A stretch of DNA of 64,000 nucleotides from Pseudoduganella violaceinigra DSM 15887 (GTDB taxonomy: Bacteria; Pseudomonadota; Gammaproteobacteria; Burkholderiales; Burkholderiaceae_D), in assembly GCF_000425385.1 (NCBI RefSeq), contig NZ_AUDI01000020.1, positions 1-64,000 of the forward strand. The letters are read 5' to 3'. Made by a program: the position numbers and the translations under genes. The notes below the pieces were generated by a model that saw only the letters and a program-made list of their open reading frames with translations, searched no databases and was not told the origin of the DNA. Shown piece by piece: positions 16,532-24,849 of the stretch; within the stretch, counting starts at the first letter, position 1; every line of letters starts with the position of its first letter.

Positions 16532-18202
16532 ATGGAAAAAATCTGGCTGAAGTCATACCCTGAAGGCGTTCCTGCGGAGATCGATACGTCCCAGTACCGT
16601 TCCGTGACCCACCTGATGGAGGAATCGTTCCAGAAGTACGCAAGCCGCAACGCGTACGTCTGCATGGACAAGTTCCTGACCTACTCCGAGGTGGACCAGA
16701 TGTCGAAGCAATTCGGCGCCTGGCTGCAATCGAAGGGCCTCCAGCCGGGCGCGCGCGTCGCCATCATGCTGCCTAACGTGCTGCAATACCCCGTGGCGCT
16801 GGCCGGTATCATCCGCGCCGGCTACGTGGTGGTCAACGTCAACCCGCTGTACACCCCGCGCGAGCTGCAGCACCAGCTGAACGACTCCGGTGCGGAAGCC
16901 GTGATCGTGCTGGAAAACTTCGCCACCACCGTGCAGCAAGTGTTGGCCTCGAGCCCGGTCAAGCACGTGATCGTGGCGACCATGGGCGACCTGATGGGCG
17001 GCCTGAAAGGCGCCATCGTCAACTTCGTGGTGCGCCATGTGAAGAAGATGGTGCCGGCCTGGAATATCCCCGGCCACGTCAGCTTCAAGCAGGTGCTGTC
17101 GGAAGGCTCGCGCCTGACGCTGAAACCGGCCGATCAAAAGCCGGAAGATATCGCCTTCCTGCAGTACACCGGCGGCACCACCGGTGTGTCGAAAGGCGCG
17201 GTGCTGCTGCACCGTAACGTGGTGGCGAACATGCTGCAGAACGAAGCCTGGCTGCAGATGGCGCCGAGCAGCCAGCAGATGGTCTTCGTGGCCGCGCTGC
17301 CGCTGTACCACATCTACTCGCTGACCATTTCCTGCTTCATGGGCTGGAAGCTGGGCGGCATGAATATCCTGGTCCCGAACCCGCGCGACATTCCGGGCTT
17401 CGTGAAAGAACTGGCCAAGTATCCGGTGACCGTGTTCCCGGCGGTGAATACACTGTACAACGCGCTGCTGAACAACCCGGACTTCGTCAAGCTGGACTTC
17501 TCCAGCTACAAGATCTGCAACGGCGGCGGCATGGCTGTGCAGCAGTCGGTGGCCGACCGCTGGCTGAAGGTGACCGGCACCCCGATCATCGAAGGCTATG
17601 GCTTGTCCGAAACCTCGCCGGTGGCCACCGCCAACCGCGTCGACATCAAGGAATTCACCGGCACCATCGGCGTACCGATTCCTTCCACTGAAGTGGCGAT
17701 CCTGGACGACGACGGCAATGAAGTGCCGCTGGGCTCCGCCGGCGAGATCGCGATCCGCGGCCCACAGGTGATGGCCGGCTACTGGAACCGCCCGGACGAA
17801 ACGGCCAAGTCGATCACGCCGGACGGCTTCTTCAAGACCGGCGACGTCGGCATCATGGACGACAAGGGCTTCGTGCGCATCGTCGACCGCAAGAAGGACA
17901 TGATCCTGGTGTCGGGCTTCAATGTGTACCCGAACGAAGTGGAAGGCGTGGTCGCCGCCCATCCAGGCGTGCTGGAAGTGGCCTGCGTCGGCGTACCGGA
18001 TGCCAACTCCGGCGAGGCGGTCAAGCTGTTTGTGGTCCGCAAGGATCCGAACCTGACGGCGGAAGCGCTGCTCGAGTTCTGCAAGCACGAACTGACCGCT
18101 TACAAGAAGCCGAAGTACATCGAGTTCCGCGACGAACTGCCGAAGACCAATGTCGGCAAGATCCTGCGCCGCCAGCTGCGCGACGAAAAAAAGGCAGCAT
18201 AA
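16532..18202 (+). CDS. fadD: Long-chain fatty acid-CoA ligase, second copy
   Basis: A 556-residue paralogue of the preceding gene, with identical blocks such as the MEKIWLKSYP start, YTGGTTGVSKGA, GYGLSET and the C-terminal KTNVGKILRR. All catalytic motifs are present. ATG 16532 is chosen because it gives the same N-terminus as copy one; the frame is open further upstream into the first gene. Differences cluster in the middle (residues ~150-260), which might alter chain-length preference. Cotranscription with copy one is likely. Confidence 0.94.
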   Translation: MEKIWLKSYPEGVPAEIDTSQYRSVTHLMEESFQKYASRNAYVCMDKFLTYSEVDQMSKQFGAWLQSKGLQPGARVAIMLPNVLQYPVALAGIIRAGYVVVNVNPLYTPRELQHQLNDSGAEAVIVLENFATTVQQVLASSPVKHVIVATMGDLMGGLKGAIVNFVVRHVKKMVPAWNIPGHVSFKQVLSEGSRLTLKPADQKPEDIAFLQYTGGTTGVSKGAVLLHRNVVANMLQNEAWLQMAPSSQQMVFVAALPLYHIYSLTISCFMGWKLGGMNILVPNPRDIPGFVKELAKYPVTVFPAVNTLYNALLNNPDFVKLDFSSYKICNGGGMAVQQSVADRWLKVTGTPIIEGYGLSETSPVATANRVDIKEFTGTIGVPIPSTEVAILDDDGNEVPLGSAGEIAIRGPQVMAGYWNRPDETAKSITPDGFFKTGDVGIMDDKGFVRIVDRKKDMILVSGFNVYPNEVEGVVAAHPGVLEVACVGVPDANSGEAVKLFVVRKDPNLTAEALLEFCKHELTAYKKPKYIEFRDELPKTNVGKILRRQLRDEKKAA

Positions 18203-18229
18203 GCCGGTATTCTTGATCTGGCGCAAATA

Positions 18230-18287
18230 ATGGTTCCGGAGCGGCTGTAAAGTGGAATGTCCCACCAGCGCAGCCTCCGGAAACCAT
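18230..18287. promoter_or_regulatory. Long imperfect hairpin before the GH24-like gene
   Basis: atggttccggag-cggctg (18230-18247) pairs with cagcctccggaaaccat (18271-18287), a stem of ~16 bp with one or two bulges. It ends 1 nt before the next ATG at 18289. There is no T-run. It could limit read-through from fadD or hide the ribosome site of the next gene. Confidence 0.4.
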
Positions 18288-18288
18288 C

Positions 18289-18702
18289 ATGGGCCGATCG
18301 ACGACACACAACACCGCACTCTCCCTCAGCACCGAAGGCCGCCGCGCGTTACGACAGCGCGAAGGCCTGCGCGGCTACTACGAAGTCTCCCGAACCGATA
18401 TGACGCCCGACCAGGTCGAGGCGGCATTCGACCTGTCCGTGCGCTGCGCGGAGCGCGCCGTGCAGCGCCAGGTCAGCCATCATCCCCTCACGCAGGCGCA
18501 GTTCGATGCGCTGGTCAGCTACACCTGCAGTCTCGGGGCTGGCGGCGCCATGCTGGTGCTGCGCCGTATCGATGCTGGCGACTTCGAAGGCGCGTCCGAT
18601 GCAATGCTGCGCAATATCGCCACGCCAGTGGACGGCCGCCTGGTAGCGCACGCGGGACTGGCCGCGCGGCGCAAGGACGAAAGCGCGCCTTTCCGCGCCT
18701 GA
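18289..18702 (+). CDS. Degenerate GH24 (phage-type lysozyme) domain protein
   Basis: A 137-residue protein whose C-terminal two thirds look like GH24 lysozymes: LTQAQFDALVSYTCSLGAGG, an LRRIDAGDFEGASDAML helix and a GLAARRKDE end. The N-terminal catalytic Glu seems kept (REGLRGYYE, E25). The following strand that normally holds the catalytic Asp/Thr and the TIGYGH motif is missing: the sequence goes from EGLRGYYE straight to TDMTPDQ. It has no signal peptide. Activity as a normal lysozyme is doubtful; it may be a remnant of a prophage endolysin or a domesticated binding protein. No other phage genes are nearby. Confidence 0.65.
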   Translation: MGRSTTHNTALSLSTEGRRALRQREGLRGYYEVSRTDMTPDQVEAAFDLSVRCAERAVQRQVSHHPLTQAQFDALVSYTCSLGAGGAMLVLRRIDAGDFEGASDAMLRNIATPVDGRLVAHAGLAARRKDESAPFRA

Positions 18703-18813
18703 CGAGCGCACGCCATCGCGCAGCTGGGCGTTGCTCATGGAAAGCGGCACCTGCTCCGGCAGGCGCAAGATTGCGCAAGAAACACTAGAGGCTTGTTTCG
18801 GCGGCCAAAATGC

Positions 18814-20361
18814 TCACTTGGTCATTCGCAGTCCAGCGATGCCGTCGGCCACGGTGAAGCTGGCAAGCGTCGACAGGCCGCTGCGTGGATCGCGTACTTC
18901 GTCCAGGGCCTGGAATGCCATTGCCGCGCGGTCGGGCCGCAGTTCGAGCAGCATGAAACCGCGCCTGTCGCTGCGGCCGAAACGCAGGCCGGGGTTCATG
19001 TCGACATACTGTTGTGTGCGCGCCTGCGGGCGCGAGCTGGAGGTGATGGAGGTGCCGCAGAACTCCGTAGCGATCACGGGATTGCCGGCACTGTCCGCGC
19101 GCGCGGGATCGCGCCGCAGTTCGGCGGCAAAGAAGGTGTGCACATCGCCCGACAGCACCAGCGGATTGCGTGCGCCGCGCATGGCATCCATCAGGCGCGC
19201 GCGGGCGGCTTGATATCCATCCCAGCCATCGGTCCAGAAGCGGCCGTCCTTGCCGTTTGCCGGCGGCACTTGCGACATCTGCGCCATCAGCGTTTGCTGG
19301 GCAATGATATTCCAGCGCGCCGTCGATTCCTTCAGGCCTTGCGCCAGCCACGCCTCCTGCTCGCCGCCCAGCATGCTGCGGCGCGGGTCTGCCAGGGCGG
19401 CGCAGGCGCTGCGATGGACCGAGCTGGAGCCGCCGCGTCCCGCCGCCTGGCAGGCATGCACGGAACGGTAGCGGCGCGTATCGAGCACATGGAAGCGGGC
19501 CAGCTGGCCCCAGTCGTAGCGTTGGTAGAGCCGCTGGGTGCGCAGCGGCTGGTGTTCGAAGTAGGCCTGGTAGGCGGCTTCACGCCGCTGCGCAAAGTCC
19601 GGCGACAGCAGTTCATCCCGTGTCGGGCTGTAATCGTTGGCCACCTCATGGTCGTCCCAGGTGACCAGCCATGGCGCCGCATGGTGCGCCGCCTGCAGGT
19701 TGGCATCGCTCTTGTATTGTGCGTAGCGCGCACGGTACTGTGCCAGCGTGAAGCTCTCGTCCACCCGCCGGGCTCCGGCGGGATGTTGCAGGCTGTATGG
19801 CCCCCATTCGTAGATGTAGTCGCCGAGGAAGGCCACCAGGTCGGGCGCGGCCTGCGCGATATGGCGGTGCGCAGCGTAATGGCCGAATTCCCAGTGCTGG
19901 CAGGAGGCGACGGCCAGCTTCAGCATGTCCGGCATGCTGCCGGGCGCCGGCGCGGTGCGCGTGCGGCCCACTGGGCTGACGGCGTCGCCCAGCATGAAGC
20001 GGTACCAGTACCAGCGGCCAGGCGCGAGGCCCCGCACATCGACATTGACGCTATGCGCCAGCGCCGGCGCCGCGACCGCCGTGCCTTTGGCGGCGACGCG
20101 GGTAAAGGCTTCGTCGTGCGCGACTTCCCAGCGCAGCTGCTGTGCGATAGGCGGGATGGACGCCGCGTTGAGCGGATCGGGCAGGAGCCTGGTCCAGAGG
20201 ACAATGGCATCGGGCAGGGGCGCGCCGGAAGCAACGCCCAGCGTGAAAGGATAGGCGTCGCTGACGGCGCTGCGCGCCTGGGCGGGAAGATAAGGCGCCG
20301 CAGCCGCCAGGGCGGCCACGCGGGCCGCGGTGCGGAGCAGCAGGCGGCGCCCGTCCCGCAT
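18814..20361 (-). CDS. phoD: PhoD-family alkaline phosphatase/phosphodiesterase
   Basis: A 515-residue secreted metallophosphatase. The N-terminus DGRRLLLRTAA plus an Ala-rich hydrophobic stretch is a probable twin-arginine signal. The PhoD N-terminal domain (FTLGVASGAPLPDAIVLWTR) is followed by the metallophosphatase core: VASCQHWEFG, FLGDYIYEW, TWDDHEVANDY and LVLSGDVHTF. It should release phosphate from phosphomonoesters and diesters in the periplasm, using Ca/Fe in the family. The yciA-type gene lies 4 nt upstream on the same strand, so the two are probably cotranscribed. Confidence 0.92.
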   Translation of the reverse strand: MRDGRRLLLRTAARVAALAAAAPYLPAQARSAVSDAYPFTLGVASGAPLPDAIVLWTRLLPDPLNAASIPPIAQQLRWEVAHDEAFTRVAAKGTAVAAPALAHSVNVDVRGLAPGRWYWYRFMLGDAVSPVGRTRTAPAPGSMPDMLKLAVASCQHWEFGHYAAHRHIAQAAPDLVAFLGDYIYEWGPYSLQHPAGARRVDESFTLAQYRARYAQYKSDANLQAAHHAAPWLVTWDDHEVANDYSPTRDELLSPDFAQRREAAYQAYFEHQPLRTQRLYQRYDWGQLARFHVLDTRRYRSVHACQAAGRGGSSSVHRSACAALADPRRSMLGGEQEAWLAQGLKESTARWNIIAQQTLMAQMSQVPPANGKDGRFWTDGWDGYQAARARLMDAMRGARNPLVLSGDVHTFFAAELRRDPARADSAGNPVIATEFCGTSITSSSRPQARTQQYVDMNPGLRFGRSDRRGFMLLELRPDRAAMAFQALDEVRDPRSGLSTLASFTVADGIAGLRMTK

Positions 20362-20365
20362 GGGC

Positions 20366-20785
20366 TTACAGCAGCGTTTCGAGCGGCGGCACTGGGCGCG
20401 GCTTGCGGTCAGGGCCGGTGGCGACGTAGGTCAGCGTGGCTTCGGTGACCTTGACGATATTGGCCTGCAGGCGGTTGCGTTCCGCATACACTTCCACATT
20501 GACGGTGATCGAGGTATTGCCGACTTTGACGATGTCGGCGTAGAAGGTTAGCAAGTCGCCAACGAACACCGGATTCTTGAACAGGAAGGAGTTCACTGCG
20601 ATGGTGGCCACGCGCCCATTGGCGCGGCGGGTGGCGGGCAGGGAGCCCGCAATGTCGACCTGGGCCATGATCCAGCCGCCGAACACGTCGCCGTAGACAT
20701 TGGCGTCGGACGGCGCGGGCATCACGCGCAGTTCAGGCATTTTTCCAGGAGGGAGGCCGCGGGAAGTTTGTTCTTGGGTGCTCAT
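20366..20785 (-). CDS. yciA: Acyl-CoA thioesterase, YciA-type hotdog
   Basis: A 139-residue single hotdog-fold thioesterase. NVYGDVFGGWIMAQVDIAG holds the active-site Asp region of the YciA/BACH family, and the VKVGNTSITVNVEVYAER strand is typical. It should hydrolyse a broad range of acyl-CoAs in the cytosol. It ends 4 nt before phoD on the same strand and starts divergently from the ABC exporter, with 11 nt between the predicted starts. Confidence 0.9.
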   Translation of the reverse strand: MSTQEQTSRGLPPGKMPELRVMPAPSDANVYGDVFGGWIMAQVDIAGSLPATRRANGRVATIAVNSFLFKNPVFVGDLLTFYADIVKVGNTSITVNVEVYAERNRLQANIVKVTEATLTYVATGPDRKPRPVPPLETLL

Positions 20786-20796
20786 CGCAAAATCTC

Positions 20797-22680
20797 ATGA
20801 AGGACTACAATTGGTGGGATTTTAAACCAGCCAGCTTACGTATGCGCCGCTATCCGAATACTCCGCCACCTCCGCCCGGTCCGCAACGCGGCGACATTGC
20901 AACTCTGAAAACATTGCTGCCTTATCTGTGGGTGTACAAGTGGCGTGTGCTGGCGGCGCTGCTGGCGCTGGTCGGCGCCAAGGCCGCCAATGTCGGGGTG
21001 CCGGTCGTGCTGAAGCAGCTGGTGGACGATATGACCGTCAAGCCGGGCGATCCGCGCGCCCTGCTGGTGCTGCCGCTGGCGACCCTGGTGGCGTATGGCC
21101 TGCTGCGCCTGTCGACCACCATGTTCACCGAGCTGCGCGAGTTCCTCTTCGCGCGCGTGACCCAGCGCGCGGTGCGCACCATTGCACTGAAAGTGTTCCG
21201 CCATCTGCATTCGCTGTCGCTGCGCTTCCACCTGAATCGGCAGACTGGCGGCATGACGCGCGATATCGAGCGCGGCACGCGCGGCGTCAGTTCGCTGATT
21301 TCCTACACACTGTTCAACATTCTGCCGACACTGGTGGAGATCACGCTGGTGCTGGGCTACCTGGTCACGCACTACGATATCTGGTTCTCGGTGATCACCT
21401 TCGCGGCGCTGGTCATCTACATCACCTTTACCATCCTGGTGACGAACTGGCGCACGCACTTCCGCCGCACCATGAACGATCTCGATTCGAAGGCCAGCAC
21501 CAAGGCCATCGACTCGCTGCTGAACTATGAGACGGTGAAATACTTCGGCAACGAAGACTACGAAGCCAATCGCTACGACGAAGGCCTGCAGCATTTTGAA
21601 AAGGCGGCGGTCAAGTCGCAGACATCGCTGTCCATGCTGAACACCGGACAGTCGGCCATCATTGCCATTGCGGTGACGCTGATCCTGTGGCGCGCCACGC
21701 AGGGTGTTATCGACGGCAAGATGTCGCTGGGCGACCTGGTGCTGGTGAACGCCTTCATGATCCAGCTCTACATCCCGCTGAATTTCCTCGGCGTGATCTA
21801 CCGTGAAATCAAGCAAAGCCTGGCCGACATGGAACGCCTGTTCTCGCTGTTGAACGAGAACCGCGAAGTGGACGATGCCGGGCATGCGAAGCCGCTGCAT
21901 CCGCAAGGCGCGGAAGTGTGCTTCAACCATGTCGACTTCAGCTACGACCCCAAGCGCCAGATCCTGTTCGATGTGGACTTCACGATCCCGGCCGGCACCA
22001 CGACGGCGGTGGTGGGCCACAGCGGCTCCGGCAAGTCGACGCTTTCGCGCCTGCTGTACCGCTTCTACGAAGTGAACAGCGGCAGCATCACCATCGATGG
22101 CCAGGATTTGCGCGACGTCACGCAGAATTCGCTGCGCCATGCGATCGGCATCGTGCCGCAGGATACGGTACTGTTCAACGACACCATCGAATACAACATC
22201 GCCTACGGCCGCCCCGGCGCCAACAAGGACGAGATCATTGCAGCGGCGCGCGCCGCCTCGATCCACGACTTCATTGCCGGCCTGCCGGACGGCTACGAAA
22301 CCATGGTGGGGGAACGCGGCCTCAAATTGTCCGGCGGCGAAAAACAGCGCGTCGCGATCGCCCGCACGCTGTTGAAGAACCCCGCCATCCTGATCTTCGA
22401 CGAAGCCACCTCCGCGCTCGATTCCAAGGCCGAACAGGCGATCCAGGCGCAACTGAAAGAGATCGCGAAGAACCGCACCACCATGGTTATCGCCCACCGC
22501 CTGTCGACCATCGCCGATGCGCACCAGATCCTGGTGCTGGATCACGGTAAGATTGTGGAGCGCGGCACGCATGCATCGCTGCTGGCGCGCGAAGGTTTGT
22601 ACGCCCAAATGTGGGAGCGCCAACAGGCGCGCGGAGAGCTGGAGCAGTCCTCGCCGGTGAGCGGCGAGCTTGTCGATTGA
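20797..22680 (+). CDS. Atm1/HMT1-type ABC exporter (fused permease-ATPase)
   Basis: A 627-residue half-transporter with six membrane segments (residues ~40-340) and a C-terminal ATPase. Walker A is GHSGSGKST (~407-415), the signature is LSGGEKQR and Walker B is ILIFDEATSALD. The membrane part resembles the Atm1/ABCB7 group (NRQTGGMTRDIERGTRG), which exports glutathione-linked or metal-related compounds. It should act as a homodimer in the inner membrane. The start may instead be ATG 20842 (MRRYPN), closer to the usual family N-terminus and leaving room for a divergent promoter. Confidence 0.9.
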   Translation: MKDYNWWDFKPASLRMRRYPNTPPPPPGPQRGDIATLKTLLPYLWVYKWRVLAALLALVGAKAANVGVPVVLKQLVDDMTVKPGDPRALLVLPLATLVAYGLLRLSTTMFTELREFLFARVTQRAVRTIALKVFRHLHSLSLRFHLNRQTGGMTRDIERGTRGVSSLISYTLFNILPTLVEITLVLGYLVTHYDIWFSVITFAALVIYITFTILVTNWRTHFRRTMNDLDSKASTKAIDSLLNYETVKYFGNEDYEANRYDEGLQHFEKAAVKSQTSLSMLNTGQSAIIAIAVTLILWRATQGVIDGKMSLGDLVLVNAFMIQLYIPLNFLGVIYREIKQSLADMERLFSLLNENREVDDAGHAKPLHPQGAEVCFNHVDFSYDPKRQILFDVDFTIPAGTTTAVVGHSGSGKSTLSRLLYRFYEVNSGSITIDGQDLRDVTQNSLRHAIGIVPQDTVLFNDTIEYNIAYGRPGANKDEIIAAARAASIHDFIAGLPDGYETMVGERGLKLSGGEKQRVAIARTLLKNPAILIFDEATSALDSKAEQAIQAQLKEIAKNRTTMVIAHRLSTIADAHQILVLDHGKIVERGTHASLLAREGLYAQMWERQQARGELEQSSPVSGELVD

Positions 22681-22694
22681 TAGGGAGGACGGGG

Positions 22695-24161
22695 ATGGCG
22701 GTGAAAAAGGTTCTGGCGGTAGCCCTTGCGGCAATCGGCCTCGTGGCGGTCGCAGTCGGCGTCAATACAGCGCGCAGCGGCAGCCGCCAGCTGGCGGTGG
22801 AAAAGCTGCCGGCACTGGCAGTCGACGAAACCGCGGCGGCGCAGCGCCTGGGCGAAGCCCTGCGCTTCATGACCATTTCCGATTACAAGGACGCGGGCGC
22901 CAACGCCGCTGAATTCGACAAACTGCACGCCCATCTGCAAGCCAGCTTCCCCCGCGTACACGCTGCGCTGAAGCGCGAAAACGTCAACGGCAAGGCGCTG
23001 CTCTATACCTGGCAGGGCAGCGACGCGAAGGCCGCGCCGGTGATGTGGATGGCGCACCAGGACGTGGTGCCGATCGCCCCCGGCACCGAAAAGAGCTGGG
23101 AGCAGCAGCCTTTCGGCGGCATCGTGCACGATGGCTTCATCTGGGGCCGCGGCGCGTGGGACGACAAGGGCAACCTGTACGCACAGATGGAGGCCATCGA
23201 AATGCTGCTGGCCTCCGGCTACCAGCCGCGCCGCACCATCTACCTGGCCTATGGCGCCGACGAGGAAGTCGGCGGCAAGCGTGGCGCCGCGCACATCGCC
23301 GAGCTGCTCAAGTCGCGCGGCGTCAAACTCGATTACGTGCTCGATGAAGGCTTGATGATCGTGCACGGCATGGTGCCGGGGCTGGCACCGGGCGCCGCGA
23401 TGATCGGCATGGCGGAGAAGGGCTACGCCAGTTACAAGCTGGAACTCGATACCGCCCCCGGCCACTCCTCGATGCCACCGCAGGAAACCGCGATCGGCAT
23501 GATGAGCCGGGCCCTGGGCGCGCTGGAAGCGCACCCGATGCCGGTGCGCATGGAAGGCCTGCCGCAGCAAAGCTTCGAAACCATGGCGCCCGAGATGACG
23601 GGCATGAACCGCGTGGCGCTATCGAACTTCTGGCTCTTCAAGCCCATGCTGGAACGCATGCTGACCAAAACGCCGAGCGTGAACGCCCTGGTGCGCACCA
23701 CCACCGCGCTGACCATCGTCAACGCGGGCGTGAAGGACAATGTATTGCCCGGTACGGCGAGCGCTGTCGTCAACTTCCGCCTGCTGCCGGGCGATACGCT
23801 GGCTGGAGTCGAGCAGCATATGCATCAGGTGATCGGCAACGACAAAATCCGCATCACGCCCGAAGGCAGCTTCAATACCGAGGCGTCGCGTGTGGCGCGT
23901 CTGGATGGCGCACCGTATGCGATGGTGAACCGCACCATCCGCCAGGTATTCCCGGACGTGATCGTGGCGCCGGGCCTGATGATCGGCGCCACCGATTCGC
24001 GTTACTTCAGCGGCATGAGCGACAGCGTGCTGAAATTCGGCCCGGTACGGGCCAAGCCGGAAGACCTGCCACGCTTCCATGGCACCAATGAACGCATGTC
24101 GGTCAAAGGCTACGCCGACATGATCCGCTTCTACCACCAGCTGTTGAAAAACAGCGCTTGA
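22695..24161 (+). CDS. M20 family carboxypeptidase, membrane-anchored or secreted
   Basis: A 488-residue M20 metallopeptidase of the carboxypeptidase S (CPS1-like) group. An N-terminal hydrophobic stretch (residues 4-24) is a signal or anchor. The metal motifs are present: MWMAHQDVVP, GRGAWDDKGN and GADEEVGG. A dimerisation domain follows (PGHSSMPP). It should cleave C-terminal residues or acyl-amino acids outside the cytosol. The start is supported by a GGGAGG ribosome site at 22683-22688. It begins 14 nt after the ABC exporter, so it is likely in the same operon. Confidence 0.88.
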   Translation: MAVKKVLAVALAAIGLVAVAVGVNTARSGSRQLAVEKLPALAVDETAAAQRLGEALRFMTISDYKDAGANAAEFDKLHAHLQASFPRVHAALKRENVNGKALLYTWQGSDAKAAPVMWMAHQDVVPIAPGTEKSWEQQPFGGIVHDGFIWGRGAWDDKGNLYAQMEAIEMLLASGYQPRRTIYLAYGADEEVGGKRGAAHIAELLKSRGVKLDYVLDEGLMIVHGMVPGLAPGAAMIGMAEKGYASYKLELDTAPGHSSMPPQETAIGMMSRALGALEAHPMPVRMEGLPQQSFETMAPEMTGMNRVALSNFWLFKPMLERMLTKTPSVNALVRTTTALTIVNAGVKDNVLPGTASAVVNFRLLPGDTLAGVEQHMHQVIGNDKIRITPEGSFNTEASRVARLDGAPYAMVNRTIRQVFPDVIVAPGLMIGATDSRYFSGMSDSVLKFGPVRAKPEDLPRFHGTNERMSVKGYADMIRFYHQLLKNSA

Positions 24162-24163
24162 AA

Positions 24164-24192
24164 AAATCCCCGCACTCGGCGGGGATGCTTTT
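24164..24192. terminator. Bidirectional terminator between convergent genes
   Basis: Stem atccccgc (24166-24173) / gcggggat (24179-24186) with A-run on the left and T-run on the right. It serves the M20 gene on + and the Cys-rich protein gene on -. Confidence 0.85.
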
Positions 24193-24721
24193 ACTTGCCT
24201 GCTGCGCAGCTTGCCAAGGCGGCAGGCATGAACGCAGCGTAGTCCAGGTTCTTATTGAAAGCAAAATTCTTATCGTCGGTGCCGTAGGCCTGCTCGCTGA
24301 TTTTGCGTCCCAGGCATTCGCAGGCGTTGGCGCGTCCGGGCGCATCGAGTTTGGCAAAGGGCGGGAGCCGCTCAATATTTGCTTTGCACAGGTCGGCCTG
24401 CTCTTTCGCATAAGACGCCGTTTCGTACTTGTAGCGGCACTGCGTCATGGCTGTCTTGTGCAATGCCGTGAATTGCGCTTTGTCGTTCGCGCTGGTCATC
24501 GCTCCCGTTTCCCAATCGGCCGCGCGGAAGGCTGCGACAACTTTCTCGTCGGTGCAGGAGCAGACGAGTTCCTCGCCGGGGGCACGGACGAAATTCTTCT
24601 TGCAAGAACTCATTCCATAAGCACGGAAGTCATCGAGATTCGTCTCGTTGACGGGCACCGCCTGGGCGATCTGGAGGGCGGAGGCCAAGGTCGCGATGAG
24701 TAAGATGCGTAGTTTTTTCAT
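24191..24721 (-). CDS. Secreted Cys-rich protein of unknown function
   Basis: A 176-residue protein I do not recognise. Residues 1-21 form a Sec signal peptide (ending IAQA). The mature part has eight Cys, arranged as SSC, VCSC, QC, LC, NACEC and SC, enough for four disulfides in the periplasm. It has no membrane segment after the signal and no catalytic motif I can name. It has its own upstream region and terminators on both sides, so it is a single-gene unit. Confidence 0.75.
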   Translation of the reverse strand: MKKLRILLIATLASALQIAQAVPVNETNLDDFRAYGMSSCKKNFVRAPGEELVCSCTDEKVVAAFRAADWETGAMTSANDKAQFTALHKTAMTQCRYKYETASYAKEQADLCKANIERLPPFAKLDAPGRANACECLGRKISEQAYGTDDKNFAFNKNLDYAAFMPAALASCAAGK

Positions 24722-24802
24722 TTCAGTGGATTTCGGTTATTGTTGGCTGGAGCAGGCATCGAATGCGCTAATGCGCGGCGAAAGGCTGGCAGGGAATGCT
24801 TG

Positions 24803-24830
24803 AAAAAAGCCGCCCAACCGGGCGGCTTTT
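24803..24830 (-). terminator. Terminator of the symporter gene
   Basis: Perfect 9-bp stem aagccgccc (24807-24815) / gggcggctt (24820-24828) with a 4-nt loop; read on the - strand it is followed by a T-run (A-run at 24803-24808). It lies 20 nt after the symporter stop codon. Confidence 0.85.
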
Positions 24831-24849
24831 CTGGTGGCCTGACGCCAGC

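Noticed and set aside
13039..16671. A 1210-codon open frame on the - strand
   Set aside because: It lies antisense to the molybdoenzyme, aminopeptidase and fadD genes. Composition is His/Val/Gln-rich without any domain, typical of antisense frames in high-G+C genes.
18793..20448. A 551-codon open frame on the + strand
   Set aside because: Antisense to phoD and yciA, both with intact motifs.
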